From Candidatus Saccharicenans sp. (GTDB lineage Bacteria > Acidobacteriota > Aminicenantia > Aminicenantales > Saccharicenantaceae), in assembly GCA_030017715.1 (NCBI GenBank), contig JASEIU010000006.1, positions 45,495 through 109,494 of the forward strand: 64,000 nt of DNA, in the 5' to 3' direction. The translations under genes were made by a program, and so were the position numbers. The notes beneath the pieces were generated by a model that was not told the origin of the DNA, ran no database searches, and saw only the letters and a list, made by a program, of their open reading frames with translations. The stretch's first letter is position 1. Every line of letters begins with the position of its first letter. This document shows, in pieces, positions 21,711-30,020 of the stretch.

Positions 21711-22154
21711 CTATTTGTCCTTGGGCTCGATGAGCGACAACACCGAATCGGGGTCAGGCAGAACGTCTTCGATTTCCTCTTCGGCGCTCAGCAGGCGGCT
21801 GACTACTTCCAGAAGAACGTCGGGATTGAAAGGTTTTTCCAGGTATTCAGCCGCTCCCAGGTTAGCCATGGCCTCATGCTTGTACTGGGGGCCCTTGTAC
21901 AGGCCGGTCAGGATAATAACCGGGACCGTTCCCTGGGATTCCTGGACAATCTTCCTGGTCAGGTCGAAGCCGTGCAATTTCGGAAGAATGGCTTCCAGGA
22001 TGACCAGGTCAGGCTTTTCTTCCTTGAACAGGTCATAAGCCTGAGCCCCATCGGTAGCCTGGATAACCTGAACCTTAATGTTTTTGAGAATCCGGGCCAG
22101 GTTTTCCAGAGAAGAGGGCTCGTAATCAACTATCAAAATTTTCTTTTCAGTCAT
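21711..22154 (-). CDS. Stand-alone receiver-domain protein with a degenerate phosphorylation site
   Basis: 147 residues from ATG 22154, a single CheY-like domain plus a short acidic tail. Conserved Thr83 (ILTG) and Lys107 (LEKPF) are present. The acidic pair is D10-Y11 rather than Asp-Asp, and the phosphoacceptor position is Glu54 (VILEAILP) where Asp is normal. It therefore probably does not take phosphate in the usual way and may be locked in one state. No histidine kinase is adjacent. It is read divergently from the symporter; its -10 lies about 13 nt before the ATG and there is no clear ribosome-binding site. Confidence 0.9.
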   Translation of the reverse strand: MTEKKILIVDYEPSSLENLARILKNIKVQVIQATDGAQAYDLFKEEKPDLVILEAILPKLHGFDLTRKIVQESQGTVPVIILTGLYKGPQYKHEAMANLGAAEYLEKPFNPDVLLEVVSRLLSAEEEIEDVLPDPDSVLSLIEPKDK

Positions 22155-22167
22155 ATCAATCAACCCA

Positions 22168-22197
22168 ATTTTAATTTAAGGGGAAAGCCCTTGTCAA
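22168..22197 (-). promoter_or_regulatory. Putative promoter of the receiver-domain gene
   Basis: On the minus strand, perfect TTGACA (22197-22192), 18-nt spacer, TAAAAT (22173-22168). The predicted start of transcription is about 7 nt from the ATG at 22154. Confidence 0.55.
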
Positions 22198-22231
22198 CCT
22201 GGCCGGGACCCAGCCCTGGTCAATCCGACTC

Positions 22232-22261
22232 TTTACAGATAGACGGCTTTTGGCATATAAA
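22232..22261 (+). promoter_or_regulatory. Putative sigma-70 promoter of the dicarboxylate symporter gene
   Basis: TTTACA (22232-22237), 18-nt spacer, TATAAA (22256-22261). The leader would be about 38 nt and contains AAGGAGAAGG before the ATG at 22306. Confidence 0.55.
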
Positions 22262-22305
22262 CAGTCTGTTATGTTCTTTCGGTTCGACAAGGAGAAGGCG
22301 TCAGG

Positions 22306-23547
22306 ATGAAGAAAGTTCCCCTTCACACCAAAATCTTTATCGGGTTATTCCTCGGAGTGGTGGTCGGTTTGATTCTGGGTCCCGGAGCCCGGAGCATCGA
22401 GTTTATCGGCACTATTTTCATCCGTCTCATCACCATGGTGGTGGTCCCGCTGGTCTTTTTTTCGCTGGTCCTGGGAACGGCCAGCCTGGGCGACATAAAG
22501 AAGCTGGGCCGGGTGGGCCTCAAGACCTTTCTCTATTTCACCTTGACCACCGCCCTGGCTATAACCATCGGCCTCCTGGCCGCCAACCTGTTGCAACCCG
22601 GGGCCGGACTTAACGAGCAGGTAAAACAGGAACTATTAAAAAATTATCAGCAGGCTGCCCAGGGTAAAATCTCTCTGGTTCAGGAAAAGCCTTCTCTAAT
22701 CTCGGTACTGGTGAATATCGTCCCCACTAACCCGGTCAAAGCCATGGCCGAAGGGGAGATGCTCCAGGTCATCTTCCTGGCTTTGATCTTCGGTTTGTGT
22801 CTGAGCCTGATAAGGCCGGAAAAATCGAAGCCGATTCTTCAGTTTTTTGAAGGTATAAACGAAGCCGTCCTGCAGGTGGTCAACCTGGTGATGAAATTTG
22901 CTCCCTACGGAGTCCTGGCCCTGCTGGCTTCAATTACCGGACAGTTTGGCCTGGGCATACTGGCCACGCTCTTAAAGTATGCGCTGGTAACGATCCTCGG
23001 ACTGACCTTTCACGGCCTGGTTATTGATGGCCTCCTGGTCAGATTTCTGGGCAGGATGAAACCGGGACGATTCTTCCGGGGAACCTCCGACGCCATGCTG
23101 ATTGCCTTTTCCACCTCCAGCTCCAACGCCACCATACCGGTGGCTCTGGAGTGCCTGGATGAGCTCAAAGTGAAGAAAGAGTACTCGAGTTTTGTGGTGC
23201 CGCTGGGAGCCACCATAAATATGGACGGGACAGCCCTTTACCAGGGAGTGGCCGCTGTCTTCATAGCCCAGATCTACGGCATTTCGCTGAGCCTGGCCTC
23301 CCAGGCGACGATAGTACTGATGGCCATCCTGGCCTCCATCGGCACAGCCGGAGTGCCCGGAGCCGGCATGATCATGCTGGCCATGGTCTTAAAACAGATA
23401 GGCATCCCCCTTGAAGGAGTGGCCCTGATACTGGGGGTGGACAGATTGCTGGACATGTGCCGGACGACGATTAATATGATCGGCAATATGGCAGCTTCGG
23501 TCATAATTCATCGCTCGGAAGAGAAAAGGCCGGCCGGGCAGGACTGA
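22306..23547 (+). CDS. Dicarboxylate/amino acid:cation symporter (DAACS family)
   Basis: 413 residues of the glutamate-transporter homologue fold: eight membrane helices with two re-entrant loops. The serine-rich loop HP1 is STSSSNATIPVAL and the TM7 motif is GATINMDGTALYQ (NMDGT binds sodium/substrate); HP2 is GTAGVPGAGMIML. Family members import glutamate, aspartate or C4-dicarboxylates with sodium or protons. An arginine in TM8 that often marks amino-acid transporters corresponds to LLDMCRTTINMIGN, favouring acidic amino acids or dicarboxylates; which one cannot be decided. Inner membrane. Followed 49 nt later by rsmA. Confidence 0.95.
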   Translation: MKKVPLHTKIFIGLFLGVVVGLILGPGARSIEFIGTIFIRLITMVVVPLVFFSLVLGTASLGDIKKLGRVGLKTFLYFTLTTALAITIGLLAANLLQPGAGLNEQVKQELLKNYQQAAQGKISLVQEKPSLISVLVNIVPTNPVKAMAEGEMLQVIFLALIFGLCLSLIRPEKSKPILQFFEGINEAVLQVVNLVMKFAPYGVLALLASITGQFGLGILATLLKYALVTILGLTFHGLVIDGLLVRFLGRMKPGRFFRGTSDAMLIAFSTSSSNATIPVALECLDELKVKKEYSSFVVPLGATINMDGTALYQGVAAVFIAQIYGISLSLASQATIVLMAILASIGTAGVPGAGMIMLAMVLKQIGIPLEGVALILGVDRLLDMCRTTINMIGNMAASVIIHRSEEKRPAGQD

Positions 23548-23565
23548 ACTCAAAACCGGCCTTTT
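23524..23565 (+). terminator. Stem-loop at the end of the symporter gene
   Basis: AAAAGGCCGG (23524-23533) and its exact complement CCGGCCTTTT (23556-23565) enclose a 22-nt loop containing the symporter stop codon. It ends in TTTT and could act as a terminator or attenuator before rsmA. Confidence 0.4.
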
Positions 23566-23596
23566 GAGATTAATATTTCCGGAAGGGAATTTAACC

Positions 23597-24430
23597 TTGG
23601 GCAGAAAAACCAGGCGACAGCTTCTCGGCCAGCACTTTCTTCACGAGAAGCGCATCCTGCAAAAAATCGTTGAGGCTATTGAGCCCGGCCCGGATGACCT
23701 GGTGGTGGAAATCGGCCCGGGCCGGGGAGCCCTGACCTTCCCGCTGGCAGACCGGGCCGGTCGGGTCCTGGCCGTCGAAAAAGATTATGCCCTGGTGGAG
23801 AGTCTGGAGAAAAGAAAACCGGATAACCTTCAGATAATCGCCGGAGACATTCTGAGTCTCGACCTCAGAAATATGATTGGTCGGAACCGCCGCCCCGGAG
23901 AGAAGGTCAAACTGGCCGGCAATCTGCCTTACCATATCTCCAGCCAGATTCTTTTTGTCCTGCTGGAAGCGAAAGACCTGGTCGAAAGGGCAGTCTTCCT
24001 TTTTCAGAAAGAAGTGGCCCGGAGAATAACCGCCGCTCCGGGAAGCAAGAAATACGCCCCGCTGTCCATTCTTCTTCAGAATTATTTTGCTTGCCGGTTG
24101 CTGTTCACCATCGGCCCGGGAGCTTTCAATCCTCCGCCCCGGGTTGATTCGGCCTGCGTCCTGTTTAAGAAAAGAAGCCAACCCCTTTTTTTCACTCCGG
24201 AGCTCGAAAGAGACCTGGCCGCCTTTCTCAAAGACGCCTTCAGCCAGAGGAGAAAAACCCTGAGCCGCAACTTAGAGAGCGCCGGATACAGGAGAGAAGA
24301 AATCAGAGCGGTCTTCAAGAGCCTGGGGCTTGAGGAAAGAATAAGGGCCGAAGACCTGATACCGGAGGGGCTGGTCTCCCTTTTCCGGAGTCTGAGTCGA
24401 ACCGAACCGGAAAAATCGGCCGGACGATGA
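23597..24430 (+). CDS. rsmA: 16S rRNA (adenine1518/1519-N6)-dimethyltransferase
   Basis: 277 residues from TTG 23597, chosen because GGAAGGGA lies 9 nt upstream and family proteins begin just before QHFL; an earlier TTG at 23564 falls in a terminator-like stem. Visible: LLGQHFLHEKRI, SAM motif EIGPGRGALT, and motif IV NLPYHISSQIL, as in KsgA. It dimethylates two adenines in helix 45 late in 30S assembly. The C-terminal helical domain SQRRKTLSRNL is intact. Read with ftsK downstream (34-nt gap). Confidence 0.96.
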   Translation: MGRKTRRQLLGQHFLHEKRILQKIVEAIEPGPDDLVVEIGPGRGALTFPLADRAGRVLAVEKDYALVESLEKRKPDNLQIIAGDILSLDLRNMIGRNRRPGEKVKLAGNLPYHISSQILFVLLEAKDLVERAVFLFQKEVARRITAAPGSKKYAPLSILLQNYFACRLLFTIGPGAFNPPPRVDSACVLFKKRSQPLFFTPELERDLAAFLKDAFSQRRKTLSRNLESAGYRREEIRAVFKSLGLEERIRAEDLIPEGLVSLFRSLSRTEPEKSAGR

Positions 24431-24464
24431 AAACCTGACGCTCCCTGTGCTATAATCAGAAAAA

Positions 24465-26816
24465 ATGGCCAGAGCAAAGAAGGAAAAGAAAGCAGGGAAT
24501 AAAGAAAGCCGGAAAAACAAGGTCCTGGCTGAGGTAATTTCCATAATTCTCATCTTCCTGGCCGCCTTTTCTCTTCTCAGCATTTTTACCTACAACCCGG
24601 CCGACCCCACCTGGGCCAGCACTTCTCCTCCCGGGCACCGGGTTCAAAATTTTGGCGGAAGGCTCGGCGCCGGCCTGGCGGAAAGCCTGTTGCAATTCTT
24701 CGGTCTGCTGGCCCTGATTCTGCCTCTGGCCATGGGTTATCTGGGAATCAGGAGTCTTTTTCCCGGCCAGTCGTCCCGGCTGCTCAGACGCAGCCTGGGA
24801 GGTCTGCTTTATTTTCTGGTGCTGTCTCCGCTCTTGAATCTGCTGCTGGAGAGAGCTCCCTGGCAGGGAAAAGATTTTCCGGCCGGCGGTTTGCTGGGTG
24901 AACTGGTAAGCAATTTTTTTATCCGTTATCTTAATCATACCGGTTCGTTCATTCTCCTGCTGTGCCTTCTGGCCCTGCTGCTCATCTTCACCACCCGCTG
25001 GAGTCTGGCCGGAACCATAGACTTTATCACCAGGCTTTTCCGGAGCACCACCGACCGGGTGATAATCAGAATCAATCAATACCAGAGGGAACGGAGGCAG
25101 GAAAAACTTAAGAAGAAGCTGGCTGAAAAACAGGCCCGGCAACAGCTGGCCGCTTCTCGGACGGCAGCCGCAGAGAAGGAGAAAATACCGGAAGGACCGG
25201 TCCGGGAGCACCGCCCGGTTGAAGAGCCCAGACCCCAGAAGCAGGCAGAAAAATCCTCCGCCGCCAGGAAAAAAGAAGAGCCGGCCGGCGAAAAGATGCT
25301 TCTGCCCGACCTGAGGAAATCCGGAGATTATCGCTTCCCGCCCTTCAGCCTGCTCGACCCGGGCAAGCCCACCGAGAAAATTGACCGCGACGAACTGTTC
25401 GAAAAAAAGCGGAGGATTGAAGAGAAGCTGCTGGAATTCAAGGTTTCGGGCGAAGTCCGCGAATACCACCCGGGGCCGGTCATCACCACCTATGAATATT
25501 TCCCCGACGCCGGTATCAAAGTCAGCCAGGTGGCCAGCCTGAGCGAAGAGCTGTCGCTGGCCCTGGAGGCAGAAGCCGTTCGCATCCAGCGCATCCCGGG
25601 AAAATCCTCGCTGGGCATCGAAATTCCCAACAATAAGCGAGAAATCATCAAGCTCCGGGACATCATCCAGTCAGAAAAATTTCAGAATTCAGCTTCCAAG
25701 CTGACCTTTGCTCTGGGCAAGACCGTCCATGGCGACGTTTATATCACCGACCTGGCCATTATGCCCCACCTGCTGATAGCCGGAGCCACGGGCACCGGCA
25801 AAAGCGTGGCCCTCAATGCCTTAATTGCCAGCCTCCTTTACAAGGCCACTCCGGACGAAGTCAAGCTGATCTTGATCGACCCCAAGCGTCTGGAATTCAC
25901 CCTGTACGACGGCATTCCCCACCTGCTGTCTCCGGTGGTGAACGATTCCAAGAAGGCGGGCATCATCCTGATGGACGCCGTGAAGAAAATGGAAGAGAGG
26001 CTGAGGCAGCTCGGCCAGATGAAGGTACGGAACATAGAACAGTACAACCAGCAGGTCAGGACCTTGCTGGAGCAGAAAAAGGGCAAGCTGAGCGAGGAAG
26101 AACGCGAAAAGTTAAAGCCTCTCCCCTACATAGTCATCATCATCGACGAGCTGGCCGAGTTGATGATGACCAGCCCCCAGGATGTGGAATACTGCATCGG
26201 ACGCCTGGCCCAGCTGGCCCGGGCCGTTGGTATTCACCTGGTGATGGCCACCCAGCGGCCTTCGATCGACGTCATCACCGGCACCATCAAGAACAACTTC
26301 AACAGCCGGATTGCTTTTAAGGTGCCGTCCAAGATCGACTCCCGGGTTATCATCGATACCGTCGGCGCGGAAAAACTTCTGGGGCTGGGCGATATGTTGT
26401 TTATGCCGCCTAATTATCCGCGCATCATCAGGTTGCACTGCGCCTACGTTTCAATCCCCGAGGTGCAGCGCCTGGTCAAGTTTGTGAGAGACCAGGGCCA
26501 GCCGGAATTCGACGACCGCATCATGCAGATTCTGAAGAGGACCGGTGACCTGACCCTCGAAGGCGACCTGGGAGAAAAAGACGAGCTGTTTGACCGGGCG
26601 GTGGAGCTGGTGCTGGCCACCGGTCAGGCCTCGGCTTCCTATTTGCAGCGGAAATTGAAGCTGGGTTACGCCCGGGCCTCAAGAATTATCGACCAGATGG
26701 AACAGGAAGGAATAATCGGTCCCTCGGAAGGGGCCAAGCCGCGGGAGATACTGGTTGACCCGAAGTCATATTTTAAGGACAGACAGAAAATCAGAGTTCC
26801 GGAAGACAAGACCTGA
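24465..26816 (+). CDS. ftsK: DNA translocase FtsK/SpoIIIE
   Basis: 783 residues. The N-terminal part has four hydrophobic helices (residues 20-180), then a short charged linker (residues 190-290), much shorter than in E. coli. The motor domain (300-690) has Walker A GATGTGKS near residue 445 and the downstream LILIDPKRLEFTLYDG and IIIDELAELMM. A C-terminal winged-helix gamma domain (AVELVLATGQASASYLQRKL) recognises polar KOPS-type sequences. It pumps chromosome ends through the closing septum. TATAAT stands 8 nt before the ATG with no ribosome-binding site, suggesting a leaderless message. Confidence 0.97.
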   Translation: MARAKKEKKAGNKESRKNKVLAEVISIILIFLAAFSLLSIFTYNPADPTWASTSPPGHRVQNFGGRLGAGLAESLLQFFGLLALILPLAMGYLGIRSLFPGQSSRLLRRSLGGLLYFLVLSPLLNLLLERAPWQGKDFPAGGLLGELVSNFFIRYLNHTGSFILLLCLLALLLIFTTRWSLAGTIDFITRLFRSTTDRVIIRINQYQRERRQEKLKKKLAEKQARQQLAASRTAAAEKEKIPEGPVREHRPVEEPRPQKQAEKSSAARKKEEPAGEKMLLPDLRKSGDYRFPPFSLLDPGKPTEKIDRDELFEKKRRIEEKLLEFKVSGEVREYHPGPVITTYEYFPDAGIKVSQVASLSEELSLALEAEAVRIQRIPGKSSLGIEIPNNKREIIKLRDIIQSEKFQNSASKLTFALGKTVHGDVYITDLAIMPHLLIAGATGTGKSVALNALIASLLYKATPDEVKLILIDPKRLEFTLYDGIPHLLSPVVNDSKKAGIILMDAVKKMEERLRQLGQMKVRNIEQYNQQVRTLLEQKKGKLSEEEREKLKPLPYIVIIIDELAELMMTSPQDVEYCIGRLAQLARAVGIHLVMATQRPSIDVITGTIKNNFNSRIAFKVPSKIDSRVIIDTVGAEKLLGLGDMLFMPPNYPRIIRLHCAYVSIPEVQRLVKFVRDQGQPEFDDRIMQILKRTGDLTLEGDLGEKDELFDRAVELVLATGQASASYLQRKLKLGYARASRIIDQMEQEGIIGPSEGAKPREILVDPKSYFKDRQKIRVPEDKT

Positions 26817-26856
26817 AACTGGAAGGGGCGGAGCGGGCAGGCCGGTTAATTGACCT

Positions 26857-27786
26857 TTAATTGACCGCCGGCTGACGCAGGGACTTCAGAACTTTTTCCT
26901 TAACTTTCCTCCACCTGTCGGGCGGAATCTCAAGGGTGACTTCCACCAGACGCGGGTCAAACTGGGAGCCGCTGCAGAGCTTGACTTCTTCCAGGGCTTC
27001 CTCAAAACCCCGGCCCTTTCGGTAAGGCCGGTCGGAGGTGATGGCATCGATGGTATCGGCCAGAGAAAAGAGCCGGGCGCTCAGCGGAATTTCCTCACCC
27101 TGAAGGCCGAAAGGATAGCCCGTGCCGTCAAACCTCTCATGGTGGAAAAGAACGATCTCAGCCGCTCCCTGAAGAAAGCTGAACTCTTCGATCATAGCGA
27201 AGCCGATCAGCGGGTGATATTTTATTACTTCCATTTCCTCATCGGTCAGAGGTCCTCTTTTCTGCAGTATATCTTCCGGAATACCCACCTTGCCCAGGTC
27301 GTGCAGCAGGGCTCCGCGCTCGATATCCAGCAAAGCCCGGCGGCTGATGACCCCGGCACTCTGCGCCAGCAGCACGGTGTAAGCGGCCACGAAGCGCGAA
27401 TGGCCGAGGCTTTCCTCCCGGCTGTCGGTGGCTGCCAGAAAATAAATCAATTCGGAGTTAAAAAAACGGCTTTCGTTAAAGAGATTCTTCAGGCCCGGAA
27501 TGCGGACGAACTCTTCCTGGCGGATGGCATTTTCCAGCCGGTCCAGGATACGGCTGGCTTTAAGAAAAGCCTCTATCTTGGACAGGGCGTAGGGCGAGCT
27601 GTAGGGTGAATTGATCAGGGCCGAAGCCACCTGGCCCCAGCCCTGGATGTCCCAGTTGGTCTTGAGCCAGCTGAGGTCGAAGACCTTGACCCTGGAATTA
27701 TCCTGGACTTCGGCCAGATAACTTTCCTTATTCTTTTTTTCTGCGGTTTCGGCCACAGCCGTTTTCTTCAGGCGATTTTCTTTCAT
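26857..27786 (-). CDS. HD-GYP-type cyclic di-GMP phosphodiesterase
   Basis: 309 residues. The N-terminal half is a variable helical region without a receiver or PAS motif. The HD-GYP core spans residues of about 125-300: H in SLGHSRFVAA, HDLGKVGIP, KYHPLIGFAMI, FHHERFDGTGYP and LADTIDAITSDRPYR. These residues bind the metal centre that hydrolyses cyclic di-GMP. It is soluble and cytoplasmic. Its ATG overlaps the stop of the small gene upstream (TAATG), so the two are coupled. It converges on ftsK. Confidence 0.93.
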   Translation of the reverse strand: MKENRLKKTAVAETAEKKNKESYLAEVQDNSRVKVFDLSWLKTNWDIQGWGQVASALINSPYSSPYALSKIEAFLKASRILDRLENAIRQEEFVRIPGLKNLFNESRFFNSELIYFLAATDSREESLGHSRFVAAYTVLLAQSAGVISRRALLDIERGALLHDLGKVGIPEDILQKRGPLTDEEMEVIKYHPLIGFAMIEEFSFLQGAAEIVLFHHERFDGTGYPFGLQGEEIPLSARLFSLADTIDAITSDRPYRKGRGFEEALEEVKLCSGSQFDPRLVEVTLEIPPDRWRKVKEKVLKSLRQPAVN

Positions 27787-27974
27787 TACCTGATCCTCTC
27801 TGTCTGGCTCTGAAGGCCATTAGAACCGGCAGCAGACTCGTTCTTGGTCTTGATCAGAGGAGAGGTCTCTACCAGCACATACCCCCGGCTGCGGGCCAGG
27901 GCTTCCAGGTAGCGGCAGAATGATTCTTCAGTTCGGAAAAACTTCAATTTCTCACTCTTAGCTGATGGTGTCAT
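27786..27974 (-). CDS. Small protein translationally coupled to the HD-GYP gene
   Basis: 62 residues, not recognised. It is charged, without membrane segment or signal; the first 40 residues may form a helix pair (FRTEESFCRYLEALARSRG). A strong GGAGGG site 5 nt before the ATG and the TAATG overlap with the next gene support translation. It may be a partner or regulator of the phosphodiesterase, which is inference from context only. Confidence 0.65.
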   Translation of the reverse strand: MTPSAKSEKLKFFRTEESFCRYLEALARSRGYVLVETSPLIKTKNESAAGSNGLQSQTERIR

Positions 27975-28107
27975 ACGCCCTCCGCTTCCTCAAGGGGCGA
28001 AAAATTAGTCGCCCCGGCAAAGAAAAAATTGAAAAATGGGTATGAGATATGATATTTTCTTCAAGAGCTATTGAATTTTTTATTTAAAGGAAGCAGCCAG
28101 GCTCAGA

Positions 28108-28605
28108 ATGCGACCCAGGGTGGACGAAGATATCCAGGAGCTAATGGTCCGTTATCGGCCGATCATTGCCTTCCGTGTCCGGAAAGCCCTGGGCGCTCAG
28201 AACACCGATTGCGAGGACCTGGTTTCGGAAATACTGTCCCAGGTACTGGAGAAGCTTCAGTTGGGTGAATTCCGGGGCGAATCCTCACTCGGAACCTTTG
28301 TTTATACCATAACTTCCCGCCGGATAGTCGACTATATTAGAGAGAAGACCAAAGTCATGAAATACGCGCCCGAGCCGGCCCCTTTCCCCGACCCCCAGGA
28401 AACCCTGGAGGTAGCCGAAATGTCCGATAAGGTCAAGAAGGCCCTATCCAGGCTAAAGCCAAAGTACCGCGAAGTTCTTTATCTTTATTATTATCAAGAA
28501 CTTAGCAGAGAAGAGGTGGCGGAACGGCTGAAGGTATCCACCAGAAAGGTCAGCGAGCTGGTCAACTACGCCCTGAAACTGATCCGGAAAGAGCTAAAAC
28601 CATGA
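28108..28605 (+). CDS. ECF-type RNA polymerase sigma factor
   Basis: 165 residues. Region 2 spans about residues 10-80 (RYRPIIAFRVRKAL, DCEDLVSEILSQVL, GTFVYTITSRRIVDYIR) and region 4 residues 105-160 (LSRLKPKYREVLYLYYYQEL, then EEVAERLKVSTRKVSELVNY, a helix-turn-helix). Regions 1.1 and 3 are absent, as in ECF sigmas. It directs RNA polymerase to a stress or envelope regulon and is held by the anti-sigma encoded 66 nt downstream. AAAGGAAG lies somewhat far upstream of the ATG. Confidence 0.92.
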   Translation: MRPRVDEDIQELMVRYRPIIAFRVRKALGAQNTDCEDLVSEILSQVLEKLQLGEFRGESSLGTFVYTITSRRIVDYIREKTKVMKYAPEPAPFPDPQETLEVAEMSDKVKKALSRLKPKYREVLYLYYYQELSREEVAERLKVSTRKVSELVNYALKLIRKELKP

Positions 28606-28671
28606 AAATTTTTTCATTTTTTGCCTGATTTCGGCGACTAAAAGGGTGAAGAAAAGGGAAGGCGGATTAAC

Positions 28672-29319
28672 ATGAGCAAATGCAAGTTTGAAGACCTGAT
28701 TGATGGGTACCTGCTTAACAAACTTAGCGAAGGGGATAAAGAAGCATTTGAAGAGCATTATTTTAATTGTTCTTCCTGCTTCCAGAAACTCCAGGAAAGA
28801 GATGTTATCATCCGGACCATCAAGAACAATCCCGCGTTGCTGGAAGAAAAAGAAGAAGTTCGTTCCTCGGTTCTGTCCGGACTCAGAAGAGAAGTGGCTT
28901 CCTTTCTCACTGTCCGGCAGCTGGCCTTCGCCGGAGTCACCGCCCTGCTGGTTATAATAATCGTCTTCACCCTCCTGCCCCGCGGCCAGGCTCCGGCCCC
29001 CAACTTTTTCCTGACTGACGAGGAGACAGTCCGCGGCTCTTCCATCACCCTGATTTCTCCCGTCATCGACATGAACCAGATCCCGTCTTCGTTCGAGTGG
29101 AAAAAGCTGGGCGAAAACATCGAATACCAGATTTCAATTTTCAACGGCGGTCTGCTGTGGAAAGCGACCACCAGAGAGAACCGAATCACTCTGCCCGATG
29201 AGGTCAAAGCCAGCATGGTTCCCGGAGAAAAGTACTCCTGGCAGGTCAAAGCCTTCGGACCTGACGGAACATTGATCGCCGTTTCCAGCCGGGTGCAGTT
29301 CAAGATTTCCGCTAAGTAA
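28672..29319 (+). CDS. Membrane-anchored zinc-finger anti-sigma factor
   Basis: 215 residues. The N-terminal ZAS-type motif is C4 plus H29-x3-C33-x2-C36 (HYFNCSSC), which binds the sigma. One membrane helix spans residues of about 84-102. The exported C-terminal part (residues 125-213) is a single beta-sandwich-like domain resembling a fibronectin III repeat (SFEWKKLGENIEYQISIF, YSWQVKAFGPDG), likely the sensing part. GGAAGGCGG precedes the ATG. It pairs with the ECF sigma gene upstream and probably releases it on an envelope signal. Confidence 0.88.
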   Translation: MSKCKFEDLIDGYLLNKLSEGDKEAFEEHYFNCSSCFQKLQERDVIIRTIKNNPALLEEKEEVRSSVLSGLRREVASFLTVRQLAFAGVTALLVIIIVFTLLPRGQAPAPNFFLTDEETVRGSSITLISPVIDMNQIPSSFEWKKLGENIEYQISIFNGGLLWKATTRENRITLPDEVKASMVPGEKYSWQVKAFGPDGTLIAVSSRVQFKISAK

Positions 29320-29333
29320 GAACAAGCAAGCAA

Positions 29334-30020
29334 CTAATCTTCAATCAGGCCACTATCCAGATCTTCTATATACAGGCGTCCCTTACTTGCTTCTTCAAAA
29401 GCCAGACAGCACATCAGCCGGCCGCACAGCCCTGAAATCTTGGTGGGATTAATCACAATCTGCTGTTTCCTGGCTTTCTGGATGGTGATGGGCTCAAAGT
29501 TCTTGATGAAGGAAAAACAACACAGCGGGCGCCCGCAGACCCCCAGTCCTCCCACCAGCTTGGCTTCATCCCTGACCCCTATCTGGCGCATCTCAATCCG
29601 CATTCTCAATTCCTTGGCCAGGTCCTTTACCAGCTGGCGAAAATCGATCCGGCCGTCGGCCGTATAGTAAAAGATGCCCTTCTTCTCATTGAAAAAATAA
29701 CGGACGGCCACCAGCTTCATCGGCAGGTTGCGAGCTTTGATCCGGCTCAGGCAGAACTCAAAGGCTTTCTGCTCCCGGTCCCGCAGCCAGTTGAATTTTC
29801 TTATGTCTTCTTCGGTGGCTTTCCTGATGATTTTGACCGCTCTTCGAGCGGCTTTCGGACAATGAGCCAGTTCGCTGGTCAGGTCGATCACCATGGCCAG
29901 GTCGCCCCCGTACTCGGACTCCACCAGACAGTAATCCCCCACCTCCAGGGGCTCTTCGCCCCTCAGGGCCCGGATTATCTTGCCGGTGGACTCCGAGAGC
30001 AATAGCACAGCTTCAGTCAT
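29334..30020 (-). CDS. ricT: RicT/YaaT-type PSP1-domain protein
   Basis: 228 residues with the PSP1 C-terminal domain. Paired cysteine clusters GLGVCGRPLCC and GLCGRLMCC are the hallmark of RicT, which in Bacillus forms an iron-sulfur complex with RicA and RicF and steers RNA processing. Those partners are not seen here, so the role in this organism is open. The start overlaps holB by 8 nt; uvrA-holB-ricT form one run. Confidence 0.9.
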   Translation of the reverse strand: MTEAVLLLSESTGKIIRALRGEEPLEVGDYCLVESEYGGDLAMVIDLTSELAHCPKAARRAVKIIRKATEEDIRKFNWLRDREQKAFEFCLSRIKARNLPMKLVAVRYFFNEKKGIFYYTADGRIDFRQLVKDLAKELRMRIEMRQIGVRDEAKLVGGLGVCGRPLCCFSFIKNFEPITIQKARKQQIVINPTKISGLCGRLMCCLAFEEASKGRLYIEDLDSGLIED

